This document shows positions 22,530-32,303 of a stretch of DNA of 64,000 nucleotides, one piece after another. The notes beneath the pieces are model-generated. The model was not told the origin of the DNA. It was given only the letters and a program-made list of their open reading frames with translations, and searched no databases. This stretch comes from Plectosphaerella cucumerina (lineage: Eukaryota > Ascomycota > Sordariomycetes > Glomerellales > Plectosphaerellaceae). Both the position numbers and the translations under genes were made by a program. The DNA is taken from NCBI GenBank assembly GCA_020746995.1, contig JAGPXD010000001.1:7068001-7132000 (forward strand). The letters run 5' to 3'. Positions within the stretch are counted from its first letter, which is position 1; each line of letters starts with the position of its first letter.

Positions 22530-25104
22530 ATGGACCCCAACGAGGACGTCGACGACGGCTTGGACCACTCCTCGCCGAACCAGCCTCCTCCTATTCGCCC
22601 CGCCGTTTGTATCCCCTCCGCCACCCTCCTCCGGATGAGGCTGACATTCTGCAGTGCGACAGCTGTCGTATTCGCAAGGTACATGGCCACACCCCCTTCC
22701 CGCACCTGCGTCCGCGTGCCTAGGCCAATTGATTCTCTTGAACCGTTTACTCGCTTGATGCTGACCTGGCTTCCAACAGGTTCGATGTGACAGACAGGAC
22801 CCCTGTTCTCATTGTGTGGCTGCGAAGATCGACTGCACGGTCATCAACAAGAAGCCGCGAGAAAAGCGAACGAGAATCCTCGTCACTCCGCAGTAGTATG
22901 TCATCCCCTGTAGTAATTTCTATGGGTGTCAGCTCACAGACCTGTGTAGTGAGAAGAAGATTGATCGGCTTGACCGCCGACTCGGGGAGGTCCTTGGGCT
23001 CATTCAGGAGCTCAAGATCGACCGCCAATTGCGTGGTACCTCGCAGGCGGCCTTTGCGGGATCGCAACCATCAACAACCTCATCTCCGATGCCAAGCTCG
23101 TCAATCGCGATCAAGCCGAAGACATCGACGATTCTTGGTGTTGCCGGAGGGTCCTCCTTGGCCGCCCACTCGGCATTCGCCAACGACTTCATGCATCACA
23201 TCGCCAACAGCGACTCACTCCAGAGCTCCGGGTCCGAGATGAGTGACACCCTTGGGACGCTCTCGAATGTTGTTGCAAGCCTGAGAGAGCAGATGGTCGT
23301 CAATGAGATGACGTACCCGCATGCTCGGCCGATACAGCGTCCAAGTCTTGTTGGTTCCGAGCTGCCGCCCATCCAAAAGGCTGTCGAGCTTATCCGAATA
23401 GCCAAGAGTACACTTGAACCATCTCGTCTTTCCAGAAATGATATGCTGACATGTCGCAGATCAAAATCTCGTAGGAACCGGGCTCATTTACCAGTTCATC
23501 GCGATACGGGACTTCTCAGACATTTGTCTTCAGGTGTACTTCTCGGATGTTTTTTCCGAGACCGACTTCATTATCGTCAATGCTGGTCTTCATTCTCTCT
23601 TTGAGGACTACAGTCACCGGGTTTCTGGAGACGAGAGGCTTATTTTCCTCGAGAACGCTCGTCTGTGCCGCTCAAATCTTGAGACTTCTTTGAACAACCT
23701 ACCATTTCATATGCCAACAACATCAGACACCGTCACAGCTCTCCTATTTGGGGTGAGTCAAGAAGCGGTTGCAAACCGAAAGATGCTGACCGTCACACAG
23801 GCATGGCACGCCATCGAGCTTTCAAAGCCATATCTCGCCTGGTCGCTATCTGCCAAGGCCGCGGAGCTGTGTCAGACTCTGGGCTATCATCGCTGGCCTA
23901 GTACGGATCGGGGAGAGGATGCCAAGTTCGCGAACTTCTTGTTTTGGACAAACTACTTCGTCGATAAGAGCTTGTCCCTTCGCCTCGGGCGAGCGTCCAT
24001 GATTCCTGACTGGGACATCACGACTCGAAGACCAAACGCGACAGATCCGCACACAGAACCCGTTTGGGCCTACTTCGCCCTCTGGACCGAGACCGCACGC
24101 TGCCAGGGGAACATCTACGAACTATTGTACAGCCCGGAAGCCATTGTCCAGCCTCAGCATGTCCGGCAGTCTCGCACCGAAATTCTCGCCAACAGTATGC
24201 AAATACTGGAGCAAGCCACACAGGACACTCATGTAAGTGGCCAAGCCAGTCCGAAGTCTGTACAAGCTCTGATCTCCCCTCCCAGAAAAGATGGATACAG
24301 GTCGCGATGGACAATTCCGGCAAAGACCTGATGGACTTCTTTGCCACATCTGACGAGATCCTCCGACTGTCGCTACTGACTCTTATCCACAGAGCTAACC
24401 TCCAGCCAGCCGGGTCGCTGACCACGTTCAGTCCCGCCTGCATTGAGGCTGCGAAGGCAACACTCCTCAGGCACCAGGACTGCCTGGCCATCATACAGCG
24501 GAGCAAAGAAGACTTCCTCCCCTTATATGTCCACTGGTACGTCACATCGCCTAAAACGCCGACCAAATCTGGACGCTAATGGCATAGGACTCTTCTCTTC
24601 GCCCCGTTCGTGCCGTTCATCGTTGTGTTCTGCCGAATTATTGAAACCAAGGACAAGACGGACCTCGCTTGTCTTGGGACCTTTGTTGCGTCGATCCAGC
24701 CCGCCGCCGATGCATCCGAGGCCGCAGCTAAACTGCACCGGCTCTTCCAAGTCCTTCACAACGTCGCGAGCCGCTATGTCGCGCTCAAATCCCTTGATTC
24801 TGAGCAGCCAGGCGTCAACCAGGAAATGGATATGTTTCTCAACTTTCTGTGTATGCCCCCTCCAGGAGAAGCTGTCGGCGGCGATCAGCACGGGCAAGGG
24901 TTCACCCATGACCTCAGCGGGAACATCAATACCAGCATGGCTGGTTCGAGTGTGGGTCATGTCGACGCACAGTCGGAAGGGATAGTGTTGAATCCGATAA
25001 TGCGGATGGGCCATGGGGTGCAGTTGGAGGAATGGCTGTACAACAACCAGGCGCTGATGGAGTCGTTCCAGACTTTCTCTAATGACTTTCCGGCTGAGGA
25101 ATAG
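22530..25104 (+). CDS. Zn2Cys6 fungal transcription factor (regulator 1)
   Basis: Eight exons: 22530-22604, 22655-22678, 22780-22895, 22950-23407, 23460-23752, 23801-24232, 24286-24536, 24588-25104; 721 residues. The binuclear zinc cluster spans three exons and is exact: C-x2-C-x6-C-x5-C-x2-C-x6-C from residue 26 to 52 (CDSCRIRKVRCDRQDPCSHC). A short heptad-like linker follows (IDRLDRRLGEVLGLIQELK), then the middle homology region (fungal_trans; AWHAIELSKPYLAWSLSAKA ... TLGYHR). Intron 23753-23800 is 48 nt and stop-free, so retention would add 16 residues in frame. It is the first gene of the putative catabolic cluster and faces the FAD monooxygenase gene tail to tail across a TIR element. 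Target unknown; control of neighbouring genes is inference. Confidence 0.9.
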
Positions 25105-25252
25105 GTTTTAGCCCGGCAGAACGGCACAAATTCTGATACAAGTATTGTTATGTGTGCGACTTGGTTTCTTGCCGTTTTGAATCATGGTCTCTGCCTGAAT
25201 CCACAGAAGAGTCCGGTGTACGGACTTTAAGTCCAAGACTATCTTATTAGTA

Positions 25253-25617
25253 GGGCCCGGCTGTAGAGCCCGGACGTCTGGATAGAGAGCCCGGAAAGTG
25301 GCTAAAGCTGTTGGACTGAAGGGCTATACTACAGCTATAGTTAGGTCTATCTTGTTCAACCGTCCATCTAGATCAACCGTCTATCTAGATTAACCGTCTA
25401 TCTAGATTAACTCTCTATCTAGATTAATCGTCTATCTAGATTAATCGCTCGGTCGTAGTCTATCTTCGCCCCTGATTAACTCGGTTATCTGTAGTAGTTG
25501 ACTGGCTGTGTCCGAGTCTTTTAATTCAGTAGTCTTGAGGCTGTCGCGACAGCGGTTTTCAGGGGACCTGCCTTTTCCGGGCTCTCTATCCAGACGTTCG
25601 GGCTCTACAGCTAGGCC
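25253..25617. mobile_element. TIR element copy 1 (MITE-like, complete)
   Basis: About 365 bp with inverted ends: left GGGCCCGGCTGTAGAGCCCG running to about 25298, right the near-perfect inverse running to 25617 (about 45 bp). Flanks are TTATTAGTA (25244-25252) and TTATCAGTA (25618-25626), a 9-bp duplication with one C/T difference. The interior has a 17-bp tandem array (25359-25443) and the GTAGTTGACTGGCTGTGTCC segment shared with the other copies. No coding capacity. A 9-bp target duplication points to the Mutator-like (MULE) group, but this is inference. It sits between two convergent genes. Confidence 0.85.
25359..25443 (+). repeat. Five 17-bp units inside TIR element copy 1
   Basis: Units of the form ACCGTCTATCTAGATTA at 25359, 25376, 25393, 25410 and 25427. 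Each contains the palindrome-like core ATCTAGAT. The same 17-bp period recurs in copies 2 and 3 with different unit sequence. Confidence 0.93.
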
Positions 25618-25804
25618 TTATCAGTAGTACATTTCTTCTCCTCATGAGCTACCTACCTGTTCGGAAATATGGCTGAGTGAGACGATTATGGATAATTGAA
25701 GAAAAAAGTGTAAATGTCTATCCAAACCTAGGTATCGTCTATGTTACATGCTATTCTGTTCCATGATGCATCGCTGTTTATCCAAGAAAAACTTCCACCT
25801 TTGA

Positions 25805-27425
25805 TCACGGACCTCCAATGAGGCCCTTCAGAAGCGCCAGAGGAGGAGCTGTCCACCCTTGACTTCTCGCATAAATCACAAACGCAGCAACGGCAGTAAT
25901 GCCAAACGCTCCAAGAGCCCACGGCGTCTTTCCGCTGCTGGGCTCCTTGACAGTACCGCTGTGTGGAAGGGTGACGCCATGCCTCACAGGCAACGGCTTT
26001 CCTTCAACAACAGGACCCGTCTCGGCGTGCTTGATCGACAGCCACATGATGAGGCGGTCGCCAAACCAAGGCATCACAAAGTGCACGAAGATTCTGGCGG
26101 CAATCGTGTCTTTCGTGGAGAGGGCAGATGTGCCACGACCCTGCTTGAGGGCGTTCTCGGCGCGCACGATGCGGTTGGAGTGAACTTCGGCGAAGGCGGT
26201 CTCGATGCTCTCGGAAGACATATTCGGGTCTTGCTCGAGCTGCTTCTTGATGGAGTTGAAGAGCACAGCCGAAGTCTCGATGGCGCCATTGCCTCCTTGG
26301 GCGGTGTTGGGATGGACCTGGACAAGGTGTTAACATCAAGTCTCATTTCGTCGAAATACTTTTCATACCTTGTGGGCGGCATCACCAATGGTGATGATCC
26401 TCTGGAAATGCCATCTCGGGAAGATGTGTTCCTCGATGGAAACGAGGGCGGTGTGCAGGCGGTTCTCGTAGATCTCGCCGAATGTGGTCGTCCGGCACAT
26501 TTGGTCTGAGGAAAGCGCTCCCGCAAGCTCCGTCTCTTGTTGCTTTGTGAACCTAGGGAGGTCGCTGCCGGACTTCTTGTCCATATCTTGGAATAGGAAC
26601 CAGTAAAGGCGATCTCCCGGTGCGGAGAGCATCATGTAGTTCCGGCCGTCGAAGAAGGCGTTGATCTGTATGGCGGATTTGGCGAGAGAAGGGGGACGTT
26701 TGGAGATGCCGAAGATGCACTTGGAGTCGGCTGAGAGGGCTGCGCAGTGAATGTCAGAGAAGCTTCAAGACGTCAGACGATGGGGACTACACACCTTTGC
26801 CCTCATCCGGCTGGAACACGCCGGGTTGCAGCTCCTGGCCGTTGCGCCACATCTCCTTCCTCACGACGCTGTGGACGCCGTCGGCACCGACGACGATATC
26901 GCCAGTGTAGGTAGAGCCGTCGTCTGTCTGAACCTCGACACCGTTCTCCTTGGTATCCACGCGCACGACGCGCTTGCAAGCAAGGATCTTGTCTTTGGAC
27001 TTGATGTTTTCGTGCAGTGCTTGAAGGAGCATTTGACGATCGATGAAGAGCTGGGGGTATCTGGTCCTGAGTTATCGGTGTTAGTTCAGCCATGACAAGG
27101 GGCACTCCTTTTCAAGCAAGACATACTTTGCCTCCAGAAGTTCTGAGAAACTCTTAGGCTTGGGCGTATCCAGGATCTTTCCGTTGAATAGCCTCATGCT
27201 CGGCAGGTAATAGCAGTCGCCGGCCATTTCGCGAACGCGGTCGTAGCAACCGATCTGGTCGAGGATGCGCAGGCCTCCGGGCAGCAGGCCCATGCTGGCG
27301 CCGAGTTGAGGGGCGATTTGCGCGTGCGCTTCGAGAAGGACATAGTCGATGTTGGCCTGCTCGAGCATGTTGGCCAGGCTCAGGCCCGACACGCTGCCGC
27401 CGACGATGATGACTTTGAAGGTCAT
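25805..27425 (-). CDS. FAD-dependent monooxygenase (PaxM/salicylate hydroxylase-like)
   Basis: Four exons (transcription order): 27425-27127, 27066-26795, 26739-26369, 26317-25805; 484 residues. FAD-binding motifs: VIIVGGSVSGLSLANML (residues 5-21, GGSxxGL variant typical of this group), DIVVGADGVHSVVR, and ITIGDAAHKVHPNTAQGG where GD (about 309-310) contacts the FAD ribityl/phosphate. The C-terminal 30-40 residues contain a hydrophobic segment (ALGAFGITAVAAFVIYA), suggesting membrane attachment as in PaxM-like enzymes of fungal pathways. NADPH-dependent hydroxylation or epoxidation of an aromatic or terpenoid substrate is the family role; the substrate is unknown. It shares a 553-bp divergent region with the uS11-like gene. 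All splice junctions keep frame. Confidence 0.92.
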
Positions 27426-27978
27426 ATTTGCAGTGCTGAGATGTGATTTGGAGTGGGAAGCAGGGAAAAGCAGGGAATCCTGGGCGGGCCTCGAAGATGG
27501 TATTTACATGTCCAGAAAAACCTAGGGGACTTTTCCAGATGGGACGATCTGTCAAAGCGGGAATCGGTTTCCCGGAGCCCGACATTAGTCCCAGGGGCGA
27601 ACTCTATCTCCTGCCAAGGCGTCACCATCGGGCTTCGGAGATCCAGCCCGGCACAGCGCGGCTGGTCCGGCGAACTTAAAGCGGCCGCCGCACCGGGCCC
27701 CGGAAACCCGGCGCCCGAACTCCCATACCGATGCGTGGAACCCATCACCGCCTCATACCACTTACAGCGATGTTTCTCTGTGCGAGTGACGCAAATTGGA
27801 CTTCTCGATCGGCTCGCCGGCGAGGGCTAATCGTATCTAGCGTGGGTATGGGGTTTCAAATCCGAGTCAAGGTTTGTGCGGTGGCGGCATGTAAAAGGCC
27901 ACGACCTCGAGATCTTTGCCTTTGGCGGTGTCTTGGCCGTTTACATTTCTCCTCGACTCGACTCAAACTGCTGTGAAC
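27426..27978. promoter_or_regulatory. Divergent promoter between FAD monooxygenase and uS11-like gene
   Basis: 553 bp between two start codons facing apart, so both genes may share regulation. A GC-rich palindrome CCGGGCCCCGG at 27693-27703 and a nearby GCGGCCGCCG (27681-27690) offer inverted CGG/CCG triplets of the kind bound by Zn2Cys6 dimers, but these are short and not proof of binding. Confidence 0.35.
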
Positions 27979-28652
27979 ATGGTTGGAGCTTCAAGCAAAG
28001 CCGTCAAGGCGGCGGCCCCGAAGCCGGATGTGATTGGAATCGGCGACTTCCCGGGGCAAAACAGTGAGTAACATGGCGCCAAGAAGCTTGGATAGCTTCA
28101 AGCTGACCACCCTTTTTAGCACTTGTCTTCGGTGTTGCCCGTATCTTCGCCTCCTTCAATGACACCTTTGTCCACATCACCGATCTCACGTTCGTCCCGC
28201 ATACAAGCACTACCTACGTCTCAGCAAACATGAGATGCTGTTGTGACTGATGGAGTCTCTGGCTGACTTGGTTCCTCAGGGGTCGTGAGACCATTGCCCG
28301 AGTGACTGGCGGTATGAAGGTCAAGTCTGATCGTGACGAGTCTTCTCCTTACGCCGCCATGCTTGCTGCGCAGGACGCTGCTGCTCGATGCAAGGAGCAT
28401 GGCATCAATGCCCTTCACATCAAAATCCGCGGTACCGGTGGTATGTTCATCCCCCTCAGACCAAGATGATTGTTCAGATATTGACCTTCGAGTTTTGTAG
28501 GAACTGGAAGCAAGACCCCTGGTCCCGGTGGACAGGCCGCTCTTCGCGCCCTTGCTCGCGCCGGCATCAAGATCGGCCGTATCGAGGACGTCACTCCTAT
28601 TTCTTCCGATTCCACTCGCCGCAAGGGTGGTCGCCGTGGTCGCCGTCGTTGA
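27979..28652 (+). CDS. Divergent ribosomal protein uS11 (RPS14) copy
   Basis: Four exons: 27979-28063, 28120-28189, 28280-28440, 28501-28652; 155 residues. From residue 29 on it is unmistakably cytosolic uS11, a component of the 40S platform near the mRNA exit/E site: [94 protein letters not shown]. The first 28 residues ([20 protein letters not shown]...) do not resemble the usual fungal start (ENISLGPQVREGE as I remember it). Many positions differ from the nearly invariant Sordariomycete sequence, and the end is GRRR instead of GRRL. This suggests a second, faster-evolving paralogue rather than the housekeeping gene; the canonical copy would be elsewhere. The 3' end lies 112 bp from that of the hydratase gene. 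Confidence 0.9.
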
Positions 28653-28763
28653 ACGCTGTGCCATTACATATCAGAAACACGGACAGCTCGAACAAGAAAT
28701 CCTGGTGCAGTAAAAGCTACAAGTCTAGATCATGGGATCCGGTCCATCGTTCAGATGGACCTC

Positions 28764-29579
28764 TCAAACGGCCTCGAATACAACAGAGCCCCATCCCTCA
28801 AACCTGCATTCCCATATCCCTGGCTTGTCCATGGGCATGGCTTCCAGGCAGCTCCCTGGCATAATTACTTGTCCAGGGAGGAACTCGACATCGAACTCGG
28901 CAAGGCGGTTCACCAGCCACGCCGTCGCGGCAAGAGGGTTGCCGAGAATGTTTCTTGTTGTCCCCGACGTGATGGCCCTGTCGTTGAAGTAAAGAGTGCC
29001 CTTTGTGTTTCCCAGATCGAGGTTGGTGATAAGTCGGGGAGTGCCTCCGAGGATGATGGCCCCCGTTGAACCATTGTCCGCAAGTGTGTCCTCCAACGTG
29101 ATAGTCCAGTTCTTGACCCGAGAGTCGATGATCTCCACCGCTGGGATGGCGTAGTCAATCGCACTCGCCACGTCGGCGACGGTGACGTTGGGTCCGCGCA
29201 GGGGCTTCTTGAGGACAAAGGCTGGCTCTAGCTCTACATATGGCTTAATGAAGCTGCTGAGAGCAATCTTGGATCCCTCATAGGCGAAGCTGCTGCCGAG
29301 GAGGAAGCCGTAGTCGGGGTGGTCGAGTCCAAAGGCCTGCTGCATAACCTTGGCGATGTTTCCGAGTTTCCAGCCGACATGCCTGTCCCCTCTTTTGACT
29401 GCTTCATCCACGGTGATACGCTGGACCTCGAAGGCCCCTGGGACTGTCAGGCCGGGATGTGTCTTGGTCGGCGCATCGATGGGTTCGCCCTTCTCCTTGG
29501 CAAGGCGGAGAGCCTCCGCGATCTCCTTCAGACGGAAGACCTCGACACCGAAGTCTGCGTTGTTCTTTGCTGCGCCCAT
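28764..29579 (-). CDS. 2-keto-4-pentenoate hydratase / oxalocrotonate decarboxylase family enzyme
   Basis: Single exon; the start at 29579 (MGAAKNNADF, 271 residues) is preferred because it gives the family length; an in-frame ATG at 29636 would add 19 residues. The MhpD/HpaH/DmpH fold is recognisable: HVGWKLGNIAKVMQQAFG, then PDYGFLLGSSF, with the metal-binding acids E116 and E118 in PYVELEPAFVL and E149 in IPAVEIIDSR. These bacterial-type enzymes hydrate or decarboxylate 2-hydroxydienoates at the end of meta-cleavage of aromatic rings; fungal homologues are scattered, which hints at past transfer from bacteria. Substrate unknown. It is divergent from the amine oxidase gene (571 bp), supporting co-regulation. 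No peroxisomal signal at the C-terminus (FEAV). Confidence 0.9.
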   Translation of the reverse strand: MGAAKNNADFGVEVFRLKEIAEALRLAKEKGEPIDAPTKTHPGLTVPGAFEVQRITVDEAVKRGDRHVGWKLGNIAKVMQQAFGLDHPDYGFLLGSSFAYEGSKIALSSFIKPYVELEPAFVLKKPLRGPNVTVADVASAIDYAIPAVEIIDSRVKNWTITLEDTLADNGSTGAIILGGTPRLITNLDLGNTKGTLYFNDRAITSGTTRNILGNPLAATAWLVNRLAEFDVEFLPGQVIMPGSCLEAMPMDKPGIWECRFEGWGSVVFEAV

Positions 29580-30150
29580 TGTTGGACCAAAAGAGAAGCT
29601 GGAAGAAATCTTGGGTGGAAGAGAAACTCGAGTCAAAGCAATGCAAACACGCTTTCAAGGCGCACCACGATCTTGGGTCCCGGCTGTAGTCATCTTATAC
29701 GGAATTGAATCGCTTTTTTCGGTTATTGTATCATCTTTGACTAGAGATGTCGTGATACCATTGTCGACAGCAAACTGCTTACCTCCGATCCCGGCTTCGG
29801 CGATGCCCGGCGACATCACAGCACGGTAGCGACCCCGAGAGGCGAGTGGATATGTCTCGGGGAAGGGTCTGGGGCTCAGTAGCGCGCATGTGCTGCACAG
29901 GCTCGGCAAACCCGAGCTGGCACACCACCTGACTCCAGATTCTCGGCATCCTCGGATCCTACCCCATTTCCAAGACGTCGCGGGGAAGAAGACGGGTTCT
30001 CTTCCGACTCGCGGGGAAGCGAGTCTGTGTTTGTTAAAGGAAGTCAGGGGGCGGGGCTGCCCAGGGGATGCCCCTTGTTCCGACCCGAACATCCTCGACC
30101 CCCTTTCTGATCAACTTCACGGATTCACCGAATTCTATCTCCCAGCAAAA
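29580..30150. promoter_or_regulatory. Divergent promoter between hydratase and amine oxidase genes
   Basis: 571 bp separates two outward-facing start codons. No other frame is convincing. Shared control by a cluster regulator is plausible but no specific binding site is claimed. Confidence 0.4.
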
Positions 30151-31641
30151 ATGCTTGACGTTGTTGTCATCGGTGCCGGATTTAGCGGGCTCCAAGCTGC
30201 GTACTCTGCACAGAAGGCAGGCTTGTCTGTCGCTGTCGTCGAGGCCCGAGACCGGGTCGGCGGCAAGAGCCACAGCATTCCCTTGGCCAGCGGCCCAGGC
30301 AATGCGGATCTCGGCGCAGCATGGGTGAATCAGCATCTTCAACCGAGAGTCTGGTCGTTCATTGAGCGACTGGGTCTTGCAGGAAATATCGTCAAGCAGA
30401 GACTTGGAGAGACAGCAGTCCTGGTCACGGCGGACAACCAGCGCATCGAATTCCCCTATGGCGTCACGCCCGAGGTATGGATTGAATGCCCCCCTGGAGC
30501 CTGATCGTGTTTTGATATGTGATTTAGTTTTCTCAAGAAGAGAAGGACAATCTGGTGAAGATCCGGGATCACATCCAGGCTGAATCGCTCAAGCCCGAGG
30601 CACCGGGGCGCAAAGACGATGGTGTTTCCCTGGACCAGTATGTTCGCGACTTGGGGGCTGGTCCCAAGACCATCGCCATGATCAATCTCTGGACTCGGGT
30701 GATGCATGGCCTTGAGTCGACAGAGGAGTCTGCGGCCTTCTTCATCGACTACTGCCGCACGAACCATGGTCTGCTCGCAATTCGCGCAGATGACGAGACG
30801 GGCGGCAATTACATGCGTCTGACGTCCGGTGAGTAGAGCTGGCAGCACTTTTCAAAATTCGGCTGATAGTCTGTCAGGCACGCAATCAATTGCAAAGGGT
30901 CTCGCAGATCTTGTCGGATACAAGCACATCCACCTTTCCTCTCCCGTCTTGAGCATCGAAGACAAGAAGACTCATGTCGTCGTCACCACCAGGAACAGCC
31001 GAACTTTCAAGGCAAAGAAGCTCATTCTATCCATCCCCAGCACGATGTACCGAGAGCTCCAATTCTCCCCTCCACTTTCTCCCCGGCTGGAAAAAATCAC
31101 CTCCCACACCAAGCTGGGCCACTACAACAAGGCCCTAGTCTTCTACGACCGCCCATGGTGGCGTGAAGGCGGTTTCAACGGGTTCATGATGAGCTTCAAG
31201 GGTCCAGTCTGCGTCGCGCGCGACACCAGCGTCGACAAGGACGGTGTCTACGGGCTGACTTGCTTCCTCAACGGTGCTCCAGGCGAGGCTTGGGCCAAGA
31301 CATCGCCATCGGAGAGACGTCGGGTCACCGTGCAGCAGCTTGCTGAGATGTTCCGTGGTGGAGAAGAGGCATTCTCGCCCAAGGAGTTTGTCGATCAGAT
31401 TTGGAAGCATGAGGAGTTCAGTCGCGGAGCGTTGGTGCCGGTGCCGGCCATTGGTCACTACACCGAGTTTGCGGACGTGTACGGGAAGCCGGTGGGAAAC
31501 CTTCACTTCGCGGGCACAGAGTACTCTCGTCACTGGAAGGGGTACATTGAGGGTGCACTCTCGGCTGGGGAAGTGGCGGCGGAGGAGGTGGTGGATCTCC
31601 TAAGGTCGAGGAAGACTTCAGGTATAAGGTCCCATCTTTGA
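30151..31641 (+). CDS. Flavin-containing amine oxidase, probably peroxisomal
   Basis: Three exons: 30151-30474, 30528-30828, 30878-31641; 462 residues. Oxidative deamination of an amine to aldehyde, ammonia and H2O2. The N-terminal FAD Rossmann motif is VVVIGAGFSGLQAAYSAQKA (residues 4-23) followed by VVEARDRVGGKSHS and DLGAAWVN. The C-terminal flavin/active-site block reads LHFAGTEYSRHWKGYIEGAL, with the SAGEVAAEEV helix; this is the MAO-N-like arrangement without the covalent-flavin Cys of animal MAOs. The protein ends in SHL, which fits the PTS1 peroxisomal signal pattern, matching fungal amine oxidases. ATG 30151 is the only start that gives the complete FAD motif. Likely partners are the nearby aldehyde dehydrogenase and transporters; the amine is unknown. 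Confidence 0.93.
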
Positions 31642-31866
31642 ACCACTTGTTCTACAGCTCTCCTAGAACGCTCACAATGTTGGAAAGACAGAAAGGTCTG
31701 TATCTTTAGTAAATGAATACTTGATCCATTCGAATTGTCGCCCTTCTAGGTAGTTCGCTGATTAACATTATGGCACCGCTACTTCTCACCCTGTCGAAGA
31801 TCGGGGGCCTCTGATGTCTCCGGAGGTGCACGAAAGAAGCGAGGATGTTGGCCATTCATTGATAAC

Positions 31867-31929
31867 GGGCCCGGCTGTAGAGCCCGGACGTCTTGGTAGA
31901 GATCCCGGAACGTGGGTCCCCCTGAAACT
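31867..31929. mobile_element. TIR element copy 2, left-end fragment
   Basis: Starts GGGCCCGGCTGTAGAGCCCG and continues into a CGTGGGTCCCCCTGAAAC segment, matching the GATGGGTCCCCTGATAAC end of copy 3 and the inverse of the right end of copy 1. The match then stops, so only one terminal repeat remains here. Confidence 0.8.
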
Positions 31930-31980
31930 ACATTGGGGGGTGTGCCTTCAGTCTTGTTCCAGTCCTCTTGTCGGACGGCG

Positions 31981-32284
31981 CTGCGGCTGCAGCCTGGCGG
32001 CTCCCGGTCTTCTTCCTTCCTACAACTACTCGGCCACGCTCCGATCGGCCACCCACTTACCCTCCAGCAGTTCTCCTCGCAGTCTCCGGGAAACCTCCTC
32101 CCAGCCTCTACCTCATCTCACTCTCTTCCCCTTACCGTCTCCAGCCTTGCGGCTCCGGGACACCTTCCTTCATACAACCACCTGGCCACAGTCCGACCGG
32201 CCACTCTCCCACTCTCCAAGAGTTCTCCTATCAGTCTCCACGGAATCTCCTCCTGGCCTCTGCCTAATCTGACTCTCTTCTCCC
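31981..32284 (+). repeat. Direct tandem duplication, about 152 bp per copy
   Basis: Copies at about 31981-32132 and 32133-32284, sharing AGCC.TGCGGCTCC, CTTCCTTC.TACAAC and CCTCATCTCACTCTCTTC-like blocks with roughly three-quarters identity by eye. It is C/T-rich and lies between the two TIR-element fragments. The frame 31912-32424 across it inherits the repeat and is not taken as a gene. Confidence 0.8.
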
Positions 32285-32303
32285 TTGCCGTGCCATCGGC
32301 AAC

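Noticed and set aside
23534..24331. Separate 265-codon gene inside regulator 1
   Set aside because: It is the middle exons of the Zn2Cys6 regulator read through a stop-free intron, not an independent gene.
25359..25443. CRISPR-like array
   Set aside because: Units are directly adjacent without spacers and lie in a eukaryotic TIR element; this is a tandem repeat.
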